DNA of 64,000 nucleotides from Solirubrobacter ginsenosidimutans (GTDB taxonomy: Bacteria; Actinomycetota; Thermoleophilia; Solirubrobacterales; Solirubrobacteraceae). This document shows, piece by piece, positions 7,646-16,484 of the stretch; the stretch's first letter is position 1, and every line of letters starts with the position of its first letter. The notes under the pieces are model-generated. The model ran no database searches, was not told where the DNA came from, and was given only the letters and a program-made list of their open reading frames with translations. The position numbers and the translations under genes were made by a program. The stretch lies in NCBI RefSeq assembly GCF_027587205.1, contig NZ_JAPDOD010000004.1, positions 305,834-369,833 on the forward strand, in the 5' to 3' direction.

Positions 7646-8575
7646 ATGAAGCACCATCTTGTCCAGGTCGAGGGCGCGCAGATCCACGTTGCGGAGCTGG
7701 GAACCGGCCCGCTGGTCCTGTTCGTGCACGGGTTCCCGGAGCTCTGGTACTCCTGGCGGCACCAGCTCCCCGCGCTGGCGGAGGCGGGCTACCGGGCGGC
7801 GGCGATCGACGTCCGCGGCTACGGCGAGTCCTCCGTCCCGAGGGAGATCGAGGCCTACGGCATGCGCCACCACGTCAGCGACAACGTGGGCGTCGTGCAC
7901 GCGCTGGGCGAGCAGAGCGCGGTGATCGTCGGCCACGACTGGGGTTCGCCGATCGCCGCCAACTCCGCGCTGCTCGCGCCCGACACGTTCAGCGCCGTCG
8001 CGCTGCTGAGCGTCCCCTACACGCCGCGCAACGACTTCCGGCCGACCGACGCGTTCGCGCTGGCGGGCGGCGACGAGGAGTTCTACGTCTCCTACTTCCA
8101 GGAGCCCGGCCGCGCCGAGGCCGAGATCGAGCCCGACGTCCGCGCGTGGCTCGAAGGCTTCATCACCGCCGGGCCCGAGGCCTTCACGGTCCCACACGGC
8201 GCCCGCCTCTGCGACCGCTTCACGCAGCGGCCGCTCCCGCCCTGGCTCAGCGAAGCCGACCTCGACGTCTACGTCCGCGCCTTCGAAAGGACGGGCTTCA
8301 GCGGCGCGCTGAACCGCTACCGCAACGTCGACCGCGACTGGATCGACCTCGAACCGCTCGACGGCGCGGCGATCCCGCAGCCCTCGCTGTTCGTCGGCGG
8401 CGAGCGCGACCCCTCCACGACCTGGCTGGCGGACGCCATCGCCGCCCACCCGCGGACGCTCCCCGGCCTCGTCTCCCAGCACATCCTCGACGGCGCCGGG
8501 CACTGGCTCCCGCAGGAGCGCCCCGACGACGTCAACCAGCTCCTGCTCGGCTGGCTGGAGCTCGTTCATCGCTGA
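7646..8575 (+). CDS. Alpha/beta hydrolase, epoxide-hydrolase-like
   Basis: 309 residues from MKHHLVQVEG. HGFPELWYSW is the oxyanion-hole motif HGxP of epoxide hydrolases, and the nucleophile elbow GHDWGS carries Asp rather than Ser, as in epoxide hydrolases and haloalkane dehalogenases. The later acid (GERDPST) and the His in GAGHWLPQE complete the triad. A lid region between about 130 and 230 contains tyrosines that could activate an epoxide. Probable reaction: opening of an epoxide to a diol in the cytoplasm. An in-frame ATG 57 bases upstream is less likely because it adds a non-homologous tail. Confidence 0.88.
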   Translation: MKHHLVQVEGAQIHVAELGTGPLVLFVHGFPELWYSWRHQLPALAEAGYRAAAIDVRGYGESSVPREIEAYGMRHHVSDNVGVVHALGEQSAVIVGHDWGSPIAANSALLAPDTFSAVALLSVPYTPRNDFRPTDAFALAGGDEEFYVSYFQEPGRAEAEIEPDVRAWLEGFITAGPEAFTVPHGARLCDRFTQRPLPPWLSEADLDVYVRAFERTGFSGALNRYRNVDRDWIDLEPLDGAAIPQPSLFVGGERDPSTTWLADAIAAHPRTLPGLVSQHILDGAGHWLPQERPDDVNQLLLGWLELVHR

Positions 8576-8628
8576 CGGGAGGGGATTCCCCCCGAATGGC
8601 GCGCGCCGCGAGGGGCGTCTAGTCCGGC

Positions 8629-9108
8629 ATGAACAAGATCCGAACGCTCCTCTCCCCCTCCACCCTGATCGCCACCGCCGCCGTCGTGATCGCGACGAGC
8701 GGGACCGCGATCGCCGCGGGCGAGATCATCACCTCCTCGAACCAGCTCGCCAACGGCGTCGTCCAGCAGCAGGACCAGGCGAACCCACACCTGCGCGCCA
8801 GCGTCGACGCGGCCGGGAAGCTGCGGTTCGGCGGCGACGCGGCGTTCACGCAGCGCCTCTCGACCGGCCACTACCGGGTCGCGTTTCGCCCGCAGAGCGA
8901 TCTGAACGCGCTCAACCTGGACCGCTGCGCCGTCGTCGTCAGCCCGGAGTTCGACACCCAGGGATCGTCGCCCACGGCCAAGCACCACCGGGCGTACGCC
9001 CTCAAGGCCCCGGAGGCGACGTCCGTCGACGTCTTCACGTTCGAGCAGGTCAATGGCGTCGGCGAGATCCCGGCCAACACCGAGTTCGACCTCGTCGCGG
9101 CCTGTTAG
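8629..9108 (+). CDS. Exported protein of unknown function
   Basis: 159 residues. Residues 1-30 form a signal peptide (MNKIRTLLSPSTLIATAAVV..., probable cleavage after AIA or AIAAG). The mature part is about 130 residues, predicted mostly beta, with two cysteines: one in LDRCAVVV and one as the very last residue. I do not recognise the family; similar small exported proteins with a stretch like EIITSSNQLANGVV are frequent in Thermoleophilia. It is followed by a convergent gene only 3 bp away. Confidence 0.7.
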   Translation: MNKIRTLLSPSTLIATAAVVIATSGTAIAAGEIITSSNQLANGVVQQQDQANPHLRASVDAAGKLRFGGDAAFTQRLSTGHYRVAFRPQSDLNALNLDRCAVVVSPEFDTQGSSPTAKHHRAYALKAPEATSVDVFTFEQVNGVGEIPANTEFDLVAAC

Positions 9109-9111
9109 ACC

Positions 9112-9657
9112 TCAGCGCGCGCCCAAGCGAGTCGTGGCGCGTCCTCGTTGCGCGGGACGTTGAAAGTAGGCGGGGAGTGGGTGCGCGGCGCGCCATGCTC
9201 GGCGCAGGAGTTCTTCATCGCGGGCGCTGAGGAAGCGACGGTCGGCGACGTCGTCGAGCACGCGGCAGAGGATCTCGCCCGCCACGAGACCCGCGAGGAC
9301 GTGCCGGACGACCGGTGGCTGGTGCGGTGTGAGCATGGTGATCAATTGGTTGCTGGCGGCCCATGCCTGGCCGAGCGGTACCAGCCGTCCGTGTCGGCGG
9401 GCTTCTTCGCGCAGAGATGCGAGCGCGTCTCGGTACTCGCCGCCGAGCGACACGTTTCCCGGGGCGCGGATCGTCAGCTTCCCGTGTTGCGTGCGCAGCA
9501 TCGTTCGCAGCTGCGCCGGCTGGAGCCGGCTTGCGGTCTTCAGGGCCGGTAGGACCGCTTCGCGGCGCGGGGCGCACCAGTCGGGGTCATCGAATCCGAG
9601 GAGCGCGCTGATGTGCGCGAAACCGTCGGTCGGGGGGCACGCGGGGGTAGCTGACAC
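9112..9657 (-). CDS. Hypothetical cytoplasmic protein
   Basis: 181 residues from a GTG start. No signal peptide or membrane segment. It is mostly helical, with a conserved-looking centre (TIRAPGNVSLGGEYRDALASLREEARRHGRLVPLGQAW) and a basic C-terminal tail. I do not recognise the family and cannot assign a role. It is the nearest gene upstream of, and divergent from, the SigB-type sigma factor, across a 275-bp gap in which I see no further gene. Confidence 0.55.
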   Translation of the reverse strand: MSATPACPPTDGFAHISALLGFDDPDWCAPRREAVLPALKTASRLQPAQLRTMLRTQHGKLTIRAPGNVSLGGEYRDALASLREEARRHGRLVPLGQAWAASNQLITMLTPHQPPVVRHVLAGLVAGEILCRVLDDVADRRFLSARDEELLRRAWRAAHPLPAYFQRPAQRGRATTRLGAR

Positions 9658-9932
9658 ATTGTCTCCGAGTCGCGGGGAACTCAGAAGTCAGGCGTCGCTG
9701 CCCATGCTCCTAAGAGCAGGACCCCGGCGCGGATGCCCTCCGTACTTGGAAGGTATCAATCGCGTTCGGACGCCGCTCCTCAGCAGCCCTCGCGTTCACG
9801 GTTCGCGGCCCTACACTGAGTGGTGGAGGGCATCGCAGGGCGCGGCTGGTTGTGTGAGCATCGCCATCTGACTTCCCGAACGGGCGTGCGAGCGTTTTCG
9901 GAGGTTGGGTTGCGTTGTCTGGCACTACATCG

Positions 9933-10712
9933 ATGCGGGAGTGGCCGCCGCGGCACCGGGACGCGTTTCCCCGCGCCCACGAGCACCAGCTGTTCGCGCG
10001 CTTGTCCGCTGACCGCAGCGCGGCCGCGCGGGACTCGCTCGTCGAGCAGTTCATGCCGCTGGCCCGCAAGCTCGCCTGGCGTTACCGCGGGGTCGAGGAC
10101 ATCGAGGATCTCGAGCAGGTCGCCGCGATGGGGCTTATGAAGGCGATCGAGCGCTTTGATCCTGAACGGGGGATCGCGTTCTCGTCGTTTGCGTTTCCGA
10201 CGATCCTCGGTGAGCTCAAGCGGCACCTGCGCGATCACGGCTGGTCGGTCCGGCCACCGCGCGGTGTGCAAGAGCTCGCCAGCCGGATCAGTCGCGATTC
10301 GGTCGTGTTGCAGACCGAGCTCGGGCGCGCCGCGACCGTGGCCGAACTGGCCCAGCGCGCCGACGGCTCGGTCGAACAGGTGCTTGAAGCGTTGCAAGCC
10401 GCCGCTGCGCGCCACAGCGTCTCGCTCGATCGATCCCACATCCACGGCGACGGCTTCGATGACCGCGACCTTGAGATCGCGAGTGACGAGACGGGCTTCG
10501 CGACCGCGGAAGACGCGATCGTGTTGGCCGACCTGATGCGCGACCTCACGTCACGCGAGCAGTGGGTCCTGCGCCTGCGCTTCCGGGAAGACCTCACCCA
10601 ATCGGAGATCGGCGAGATCGTCGGGATTTCACAAATGCACGTCTCGCGCACGATCCATACCGCGCTCGAGCGACTGGGAACCGCTTCGCACGGGTCGCTG
10701 GCACGGTCATGA
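9933..10712 (+). CDS. SigB/SigF-type alternative sigma factor
   Basis: 259 residues. Region 2 holds the -10 and core-binding motifs (LAWRYRGVEDIEDLEQVAAMGLMKAIERFDPERGIAFSSFA), region 3 spans about 95-160, and region 4 has the helix-turn-helix LTQSEIGEIVGISQMHVSRTIHTALERL. Length and sequence fit the SigB/F/G stress group (sigma-70 group 3). An in-frame TTG at 9915 would add six residues. The stop overlaps the next start by ATGA, coupling it to a heptad-repeat protein. No RsbW/RsbV pair is visible nearby, but a SpoIIE-type phosphatase lies at 13874-14785. Confidence 0.92.
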   Translation: MREWPPRHRDAFPRAHEHQLFARLSADRSAAARDSLVEQFMPLARKLAWRYRGVEDIEDLEQVAAMGLMKAIERFDPERGIAFSSFAFPTILGELKRHLRDHGWSVRPPRGVQELASRISRDSVVLQTELGRAATVAELAQRADGSVEQVLEALQAAAARHSVSLDRSHIHGDGFDDRDLEIASDETGFATAEDAIVLADLMRDLTSREQWVLRLRFREDLTQSEIGEIVGISQMHVSRTIHTALERLGTASHGSLARS

Positions 10713-11368
10713 GCGCCGAGAACGATCGCCAAGCGCCGCGGTCGAGGCTGCGGGGCGAGGCGCAGTCGCGGGCTCGACACGACGCCGAGCAGACGGCGGC
10801 AGATCTCGATCAGACGCTCGCGGATACCGATCAGCTGTCGTCGGATACGGACCAATCGAGGTCCGATGCCGAGCAGGTGCTGGCGGCGAGCGATCAGCAT
10901 GCCTCCGATCGCGACCAAGTCGCGGCCGATTGGGAAGCGGCCCAGATTCCCGCGAGTCTCGAGAGCGACCGGGCGCACGACGCGTCCCGTGCTGAGCGCG
11001 AAGCGGCGACGGACGAGCGTGATGCCGCGGCCGCCGGCCGCGCGAACGTGACCGCCCAGCGGCGCGACACCGCAGGCCGACGCGACGACGTCGCGGGAGG
11101 GCGCGATCTCGCCGCCGCAGCCCGCGACCGCAGCGCCCGCACCCGCGACGAGGAAGCCGACGCCGACGACAATGCCGCCGACGCGCGGGAAGGCCAGTCC
11201 GCCGCCCCGGTCGGCCACGACGGCGCGATCGACCCAGCTCCGGCGATGCGCGACGCGGGAGCGTTGCTGCGCACAGAATCGGCGTTGGACCGCGCCGCGG
11301 CCGCCCGAGACCGCGACGCCGCCGCGGCTGACCGCGAAGCCGCCGCCGCCAATCGAGAGCAACGGTAG
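10709..11368 (+). CDS. Heptad-repeat coiled-coil protein coupled to the sigma factor
   Basis: 219 residues, starting at an ATG overlapping the sigma stop (ATGA). Residues 27-70 hold seven successive seven-residue repeats, each with Asp/Glu-Gln at the same place (27-28, 34-35, 41-42, 48-49, 55-56, 62-63, 69-70). A second block, about 125-175, repeats Arg-Asp every seven residues, and the C-terminus (about 190-219) repeats RDRDAAAADREAAAANR. It is nearly all helical, without signal or membrane segment. Similar DQ-repeat segments occur in actinobacterial GGDEF proteins, but no catalytic domain is present here. A role as partner or anti-factor of the sigma is inferred from coupling only. Confidence 0.75.
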   Translation: MSAENDRQAPRSRLRGEAQSRARHDAEQTAADLDQTLADTDQLSSDTDQSRSDAEQVLAASDQHASDRDQVAADWEAAQIPASLESDRAHDASRAEREAATDERDAAAAGRANVTAQRRDTAGRRDDVAGGRDLAAAARDRSARTRDEEADADDNAADAREGQSAAPVGHDGAIDPAPAMRDAGALLRTESALDRAAAARDRDAAAADREAAAANREQR

Positions 11369-11424
11369 TAGCAATTGTTACGACCTTAGGTTCGGACCGC
11401 GGCAAACGGGGACCCGAGAGATAT

Positions 11425-12789
11425 ATGCAACCGCGCGCCGGGACATCCGAACTGCAGACGCGGACGATGCGCAAGGTCGCGTTCCGGCTTATGCCCGTCC
11501 TGCTGGGCCTCTACATCATCGCCTACCTGGACCGGGTGAACGTCAGCTTTGCGCAGGACAGCCTGGAGGCGGACCTGGGCTTCTCCGGGGCCGTCTACGG
11601 CTTCGGAGCCGGGGTGTTCTTCATCGCCTACTTCCTCTTTGAGGTGCCGAGCAACCTCGCGTTGCACAAGTTCGGCGCGCGCAAGTGGATCGCCCGCATC
11701 ATGCTCACCTGGGGACTCATCTCCGCGTGCATGGTGTTCGTGCAGGGACCACTGAGCTTCTACGCCATCCGTTTCCTGCTCGGCGTCGCCGAGGCGGGCT
11801 TTTTCCCCGGGATGATCCTCTACCTGTCGCTGTGGTTTCCGTCCCGTGAGCGCGCCCGCGCCGTCGGCTTCTTCATGTCGGCGATCGCGATCTCCTACGC
11901 CATCGGTGCGCCACTGTCGGCCGGCATCATGTCCCTGTTCGACGGGGTGTGGGGGCTCAAGGACTGGCAGTGGCTGTTCGTCCTCGAGGCGATCCCTGCG
12001 GTGCTCGCCAGCGGCTTCGTGCTGTTCCACCTCACCGACCGGCCCGCGGAGGCCAAATGGCTGGCGGCCGACGAGAAGCGCTGGCTGGTCGACCGCCTCG
12101 AGGCCGAGGAGGAGACGCGGCTCACGCGCGAGCGTCACTCGATCGGCGATGCCCTGAAGGATCGGCGCGTGCTCGCGTTCGGCCTCCTGTACTTCTGCAT
12201 GGTCGTCAATGTCTATGGCATCTCGTTCTGGATCGGCGAGATCGTCGACAAGATCGACGGGGTCGGTGGTGTCGGCAAGGGCTTCGTCGTCGCGATCCCG
12301 TACGCGACCGCGATCGTCGGCCTCGTGCTGCTCTCGCGCCGCTCCGATCGCACCGGCGAGCGCAAGCTCCACACCGCGATCCCGCTCGCGATCGCGGCCG
12401 TGGCCTTCGCGACCTCCACGATCGTCTCGCCCGTGGCGGCGATCGCCGCGCTGGCCGTCGGCCTGTTCTTCCTGCTCGGCGCGCACCCGGTGTTCTGGTC
12501 GATGCCGGCCGCGCTGCTCAGCGGTAGCGCGGCTGCCGCGGGGATCGCGCTGATCAATTCGATCGGCAACCTCGGCGGATTCGCCGGTCCCTACCTCGTC
12601 GGGCTCATGAAGGACGCCACCGGCTCAACCGATGCGGGCCTCCTGGTGCTCGCGGCGATCCTCGCGTTCGGCTCCTTCCTGGCCACGCGCGTCGCGCACG
12701 ACCCAGCGCTGGAGCGCCCGCCGAAGCCGCGGACCCGCTTCGTCCGCCCGGAGGTGGAGGCAAAGCCCGTGCCGGCGTCCACCGCGTAG
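11425..12789 (+). CDS. MFS transporter, anion:cation symporter family
   Basis: 454 residues with twelve predicted membrane segments. The start of the domain, LMPVLLGLYIIAYLDRVNVSFA, and the motif PGMILYLSLWFPSRERARAVGFFM in the first half are characteristic of the ACS family (phthalate, glucarate, galactonate and tartrate carriers). It should import an organic acid with a cation across the cytoplasmic membrane. No catabolic gene is adjacent, so the substrate is unknown. The ATG is preceded by AT-rich sequence (GAGAGATAT). Confidence 0.9.
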   Translation: MQPRAGTSELQTRTMRKVAFRLMPVLLGLYIIAYLDRVNVSFAQDSLEADLGFSGAVYGFGAGVFFIAYFLFEVPSNLALHKFGARKWIARIMLTWGLISACMVFVQGPLSFYAIRFLLGVAEAGFFPGMILYLSLWFPSRERARAVGFFMSAIAISYAIGAPLSAGIMSLFDGVWGLKDWQWLFVLEAIPAVLASGFVLFHLTDRPAEAKWLAADEKRWLVDRLEAEEETRLTRERHSIGDALKDRRVLAFGLLYFCMVVNVYGISFWIGEIVDKIDGVGGVGKGFVVAIPYATAIVGLVLLSRRSDRTGERKLHTAIPLAIAAVAFATSTIVSPVAAIAALAVGLFFLLGAHPVFWSMPAALLSGSAAAAGIALINSIGNLGGFAGPYLVGLMKDATGSTDAGLLVLAAILAFGSFLATRVAHDPALERPPKPRTRFVRPEVEAKPVPASTA

Positions 12790-12868
12790 CGGCACGTCGA
12801 CGATCGGCGTGGCCTGATGCCTTGTCGTCTCACCTCATCGCAGGTCACGCGCGAGCGATGTACGTTGG

Positions 12869-12893
12869 TGGTTCGGAGCACTGACCCGAACCA
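12869..12893 (+). terminator. Stem-loop between the MFS and DMT genes
   Basis: TGGTTCGG (12869-12876) pairs perfectly with CCGAACCA (12886-12893) around a 9-base loop. It follows the MFS gene by 80 bp and ends three bases before an in-frame GTG at 12897, so that GTG would have no accessible ribosome binding site; this favours the GTG at 12942 as the real start. No T-run follows, so it may be a weak terminator or a leader hairpin. Confidence 0.45.
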
Positions 12894-12941
12894 GGGGTGG
12901 CGCGTGTTGCGCCCGATCACCACGCAGAAGCTGGCATCGTC

Positions 12942-13877
12942 GTGAGCGGCGTCTCGCTCGCCGTTGGCGTGGGTCTGGTGTGTGCGTTGCTGTCGGCGCT
13001 GGGGACGAACCTGGCCTTCCTGTTCAAACACAGGGGCGCGCTCGCGGCTCCCGACGTCGACATGCGCCACCCGTTGCGCAGCGCGACCGATCTCTTTCGC
13101 TCGAAGTGGTGGACCATCGGCTGGAGCGTGGCGGGCGCGGCGTTCGCGCTGCACGTCGCCGCGTTGACGCTTGCGCCGATATCGATCGGCCAGGCGGTGC
13201 TGGCCGGAGGCCTCGTCTTCCTGGCGGTGCTCGCCGAGCGCTTCTTCGGCTTCGAGCTCGGGCGTCGACAGTGGATCGGGATCGGCCTGGTCGCAGTGTC
13301 GCTGAGCCTGCTGGCGCTGACCGGCGGAGGTGAGACGGGCGCCCATTCGGCCTATTCGCTCGCGGGCATGATCGTCTTTGAAAGCATCGCGATCTCGGTC
13401 GGCCTGTTGTTGATGCTCTCGCACCTGATCGAGCGCATCCCGGTACAGCGCGGCGTGCTGCTCGGTATCGCCGCGGGCCTGGGATTCGGCATCTCAGACG
13501 TCGCGATCAAGGCGCTCTCCGGCGACCTCGACGGGGGGCCTGGCGGCCTGCTGAGCCCGTGGAGCGCCGTCGCCGTCTCGGCGGCCGTCTTCTCGTTCTA
13601 TGCCTCGGCTCGCAGCCTGCAGATCGGCGACGGCGTGGCGGTGATCGCCGTCACCTCGGTCGCGGCCAATCTGTCCACGATCGTTGCCGGTCTCGCGGTC
13701 TTCGGCGATCGGCTGGGCAACGATCCCTTCGTGATCGGCGTGCGTGTCACGGCCTTCGCCCTGATCCTCACCGGCGCCGCGCTGATCCCGGCGCCCACTC
13801 GCGCGGGCGCGGCGATCCAGGAGTCAGCCGAAGCGCCCAGCTTGACACCTGCGGGTCGCGAGTCGCGACCGATCTAG
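12942..13877 (+). CDS. DMT/EamA-like multispan transporter
   Basis: 311 residues from the GTG at 12942, with about ten hydrophobic segments. The halves are related: LAPISIGQAVLAGGLVFLAVLAERFFG in the first and GDGVAVIAVTSVAANLSTIVAGLAVFGDRLG in the second, as in drug/metabolite transporters. The tail after about 290 is hydrophilic. A GTG at 12897 in the same frame is less likely because a hairpin lies directly in front of it. The stop overlaps the stop of the convergent phosphatase gene (CTAG). Substrate unknown. Confidence 0.78.
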   Translation: MSGVSLAVGVGLVCALLSALGTNLAFLFKHRGALAAPDVDMRHPLRSATDLFRSKWWTIGWSVAGAAFALHVAALTLAPISIGQAVLAGGLVFLAVLAERFFGFELGRRQWIGIGLVAVSLSLLALTGGGETGAHSAYSLAGMIVFESIAISVGLLLMLSHLIERIPVQRGVLLGIAAGLGFGISDVAIKALSGDLDGGPGGLLSPWSAVAVSAAVFSFYASARSLQIGDGVAVIAVTSVAANLSTIVAGLAVFGDRLGNDPFVIGVRVTAFALILTGAALIPAPTRAGAAIQESAEAPSLTPAGRESRPI

Positions 13878-14785
13878 ACGATGCGGGCGGCGAGCAGGCA
13901 GAGGTCGTCGGTCAAGGCGCCGTAGGCGAAATCGGCGGCCTGCGCACGCAGGACGGCGATCGCTTCGCCCGGCGATGGATCGTGGAGTCCCGCGAGCGTG
14001 GCGGCCACGGCATCGAGCCCGAGGAATTGGCTCTCGTGCCGGGCTTCGGTCAGCCCGTCGGTATAGAGCAACACGCCCTCACCGGCCGCCACCCGTCGCG
14101 AACCCTCCACGCAACCCGGGTCCGCGGCGATGCCCAGCGGCGCTCCCTGCACGCTCGCCAACAGCTCGCGACCGTCGGCCAGCCGCAACGCCGGCGGATG
14201 GCCGGCATAGGCCCAGCGCAACAGGCGCTCACTAGGGAGATACGAGACGCAGGCGGCGGTGACGAAGTCCTCGGTGATGCCCGCGCGCTCGACCAGGGCG
14301 GTATTGGCCCAGCTCAGCAGGCGCGACGGATCGTCGGAGAAGGGCGCGGTCGCCGCGAACGTCGTACGCGCGAACGCTGCCCGCCTGGCCGCGTGCAGGC
14401 CGTGGCCAACGACGTCACCGACGACCAGCACCGTGGAATCCTGCGGCCCTTCGCAGACGAGGTAGAAGTCGCCGCTGACACGCTCCGCCGACGCCGGGAG
14501 ATACGCCGCGGCCAGTTCCAGGCCAGGGCGCTGCGGCAACTCCGGTGGGGTCAGCGCGTCCCGGATCGCGCGGAGATCGTCGAGTTCATGCTCGGCTACC
14601 TCCAGGCGCGCGCGCAGCGCGGCGAGATCGTCGTCGCGGACCTCGGCCTCTCGGCGTAGGCGAGTGATCAGCGACTCCTGACGGTGCTCCAGCTCATCGT
14701 GCTCGTGGAGATCACGCTTTTGGGCGGCCACCTCCGAGCGCAGCCTCCGAAGCTCTCCGTCATTGATCTCGGGGGGTTCGCTCAT
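13874..14785 (-). CDS. SpoIIE/RsbU-type PP2C serine phosphatase with coiled-coil N-terminus
   Basis: 303 residues. Residues 8-80 are a coiled coil (ELRRLRSEVAAQKRDLHEHDE...). From about 85 is a SpoIIE domain: ERVSGDFYLV has the metal-binding GD, VVGDVVGHG the second acid, LLYTDGLTEARH the third and LTDDLCLLAARI the last. Such phosphatases dephosphorylate STAS anti-anti-sigma factors and so release sigma factors. The SigB-type sigma 3 kb away is a plausible indirect target, but no STAS protein is in the window. The N-terminal coiled coil may receive an unknown signal. Confidence 0.9.
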   Translation of the reverse strand: MSEPPEINDGELRRLRSEVAAQKRDLHEHDELEHRQESLITRLRREAEVRDDDLAALRARLEVAEHELDDLRAIRDALTPPELPQRPGLELAAAYLPASAERVSGDFYLVCEGPQDSTVLVVGDVVGHGLHAARRAAFARTTFAATAPFSDDPSRLLSWANTALVERAGITEDFVTAACVSYLPSERLLRWAYAGHPPALRLADGRELLASVQGAPLGIAADPGCVEGSRRVAAGEGVLLYTDGLTEARHESQFLGLDAVAATLAGLHDPSPGEAIAVLRAQAADFAYGALTDDLCLLAARIV

Positions 14786-14915
14786 GGCGTTTCGCGGCGC
14801 GCTGCCACCACGGCCTTCGCGCGCCAGACGTATGGTGTCGCATTTATTACGGCTGTGTCGAACCCCCGCATCCGCGGCCTTCTGGCCCTTGCCGCGCAAG
14901 ACGGGTGGATCTAGC

Positions 14916-15344
14916 GTGGCCGGCGTGCTCACCCGACTCTCCTTCCTCGCCGTCGGCGCCGCGCTGGCGCTCCTCGCGCTGACGCCGGCGACCGGCCAGG
15001 CCGCCGCGAAGCTGAGGTACCACGCGTGTGACGGCAAGAAGTACCTGCTGCTCGATCCCAGCGGCGACCCGCTGGTCAAGCTGCTGCGGATCAAGATGGC
15101 CAAGTCCAAGGCCGACGGGTACGCCCCGCGCTGCCTGGTCGCCGAGGCGGTCGCGATGCAGGTGCAGATGGGCGCGAGCGGCGGGAAGACGCCGCCCGCG
15201 ACGATCACGGTCTACGGCGCGCGCTGGGGGATCGGGAAGGTCAAGTGCCACTACACGCCGATGACGGGCTACACGCAGGCGCAGTGCGTCAAGACGGGTA
15301 AGGACGCCAGCACCACGCGGTTCCGGCTCGTGCCCAACGGCTGA
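14916..15344 (+). CDS. Small exported protein of unknown function
   Basis: 142 residues from a GTG at 14916 (a GTG nine bases later is also possible). The N-terminal 30 residues form a signal peptide with a strong hydrophobic core and likely cleavage after GQA or QAA. The mature part contains four cysteines (HACDG, RCLVAE, KCHYT, QCVKT), which could form two disulfides, and looks beta-rich. The family is not recognised. Longer in-frame extensions upstream run through sequence overlapping the divergent phosphatase gene and lack signal-peptide character. Confidence 0.65.
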   Translation: MAGVLTRLSFLAVGAALALLALTPATGQAAAKLRYHACDGKKYLLLDPSGDPLVKLLRIKMAKSKADGYAPRCLVAEAVAMQVQMGASGGKTPPATITVYGARWGIGKVKCHYTPMTGYTQAQCVKTGKDASTTRFRLVPNG

Positions 15345-15397
15345 CCCTGTCAAAGGACATGGTGGGGGCGGTGCGGCGACCGTAGCTTGACCCGACG

Positions 15398-16414
15398 ATG
15401 ATCGCCGACCGTCGCTTCGCCGCTCGCCAGAAACTCCATCGCTCACCCGCCGTCGCCGTTACGCACTGCCGCGAGCGCCGCGCCACCCACAGCGTCTCGC
15501 GCCTGCCGCTGGCGGTCGACAGCTTCGAGGGCGACACGCTCGGCGGCGACGAGCTCCAGCGCGTTAAGGAGTCGGTGGTCGCGGCCCTGGCGCTCGGCGA
15601 TCACGGCTACATCCAGCTCGTCATGGCCGACCTGCGGGTGAAGAACCCGGGGGGCTGGACGGAGATCGACCGCGTGCTCTCAGACCTCCGCACGTTCCGG
15701 CACATCCCGCCGCGGCGGCCGATGCCCGGGCTGGGGAGCTTCAGGCAGCGTCCGGCGGAGATCGAGCGCAACCTCCATCGCTTCTGGGCCGGCGGACCGA
15801 TGCCGGAGACCACCAAGGCATGCCTTCTGGCCATGCAGGAGGTCGTCGCCAAGAGCCAGGACTCGGGCACGCCGTGGACGCAGTATCTCTGGACGCGCCC
15901 AGGCGTCGATGCGGTCGAGGAGCTCGCGGGCGCGGGCATCCAGATCGTCGAGGTGGACGACCAGTGGCCGGCGGAACGCGTCCGGCTGTTCTCCGTCCGC
16001 ACCTACGGCGGGGTCTACATGGACGCCGGGATCGGGCCCGGCACCTTGAACCTGAGCAATCACCAGCTCTACCACACCGATCCCGACGGCGTGGTCGGCC
16101 ATCACGCGCCGCCGTTCCGCAGGGCATGGGACTTGCACCACACGATCGCCGACGCGTCGCTGGGCGATTCGCCGCGCGAGCGGATCGCCCGCCGCGCCGA
16201 CGCGAGCCTCCCGATCGTCGACACGTTCCTCGCGAGCCGACGCGGGACGCGCCGCCTGGCCGCCGCCCTCGCGGCCTTGGCCGAGCCGGGCGCCAAGACC
16301 GCGTTCAGCCGCCTCTTCGTCCCGGTCGGCGAGCACGTGCGGACGACCTACGCGCCGCCGCAGCAGCGGGTGACGCCCTGGGCCGCGGACCTGGCCTGGT
16401 TCCAAGCCACATGA
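15398..16414 (+). CDS. TcdA/OCH1-like glycosyltransferase-fold protein
   Basis: 338 residues. Residues 1-120 are of unknown type. From about 125, LHRFWAGGPMPETTKACLLAM matches the start of DXD-containing sugar-binding glycosyltransferases (OCH1, TcdA/B-like). YGGVYMDAGIGPG (203-215) corresponds to their YGGxYxDxD block, but the second Asp of the DXD is Gly (D209-A210-G211). Some bacterial effector relatives also have non-canonical residues here. No signal peptide is present. If active it would glycosylate an acceptor, possibly a protein. A short degenerate reading frame follows directly. Confidence 0.6.
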   Translation: MIADRRFAARQKLHRSPAVAVTHCRERRATHSVSRLPLAVDSFEGDTLGGDELQRVKESVVAALALGDHGYIQLVMADLRVKNPGGWTEIDRVLSDLRTFRHIPPRRPMPGLGSFRQRPAEIERNLHRFWAGGPMPETTKACLLAMQEVVAKSQDSGTPWTQYLWTRPGVDAVEELAGAGIQIVEVDDQWPAERVRLFSVRTYGGVYMDAGIGPGTLNLSNHQLYHTDPDGVVGHHAPPFRRAWDLHHTIADASLGDSPRERIARRADASLPIVDTFLASRRGTRRLAAALAALAEPGAKTAFSRLFVPVGEHVRTTYAPPQQRVTPWAADLAWFQAT

Positions 16415-16484
16415 GCGAGCGCGCCGTCCTCTCATGAAGCCGGCGGGCGCCGCGGAGATGCTGCGCGCGTGCCGCGACCCGTGA

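Noticed and set aside
9658..9932. Possible small gene in the 275-bp gap before the sigma factor
   Set aside because: Only short frames without Shine-Dalgarno are present; no convincing SigB-type promoter could be placed either.
10235..11374. 379-codon minus-strand frame over the sigma-coupled gene
   Set aside because: The plus strand has an ATGA-coupled start and exact heptad repeats; the minus frame is a Gly/Arg/Val shadow of those repeats.
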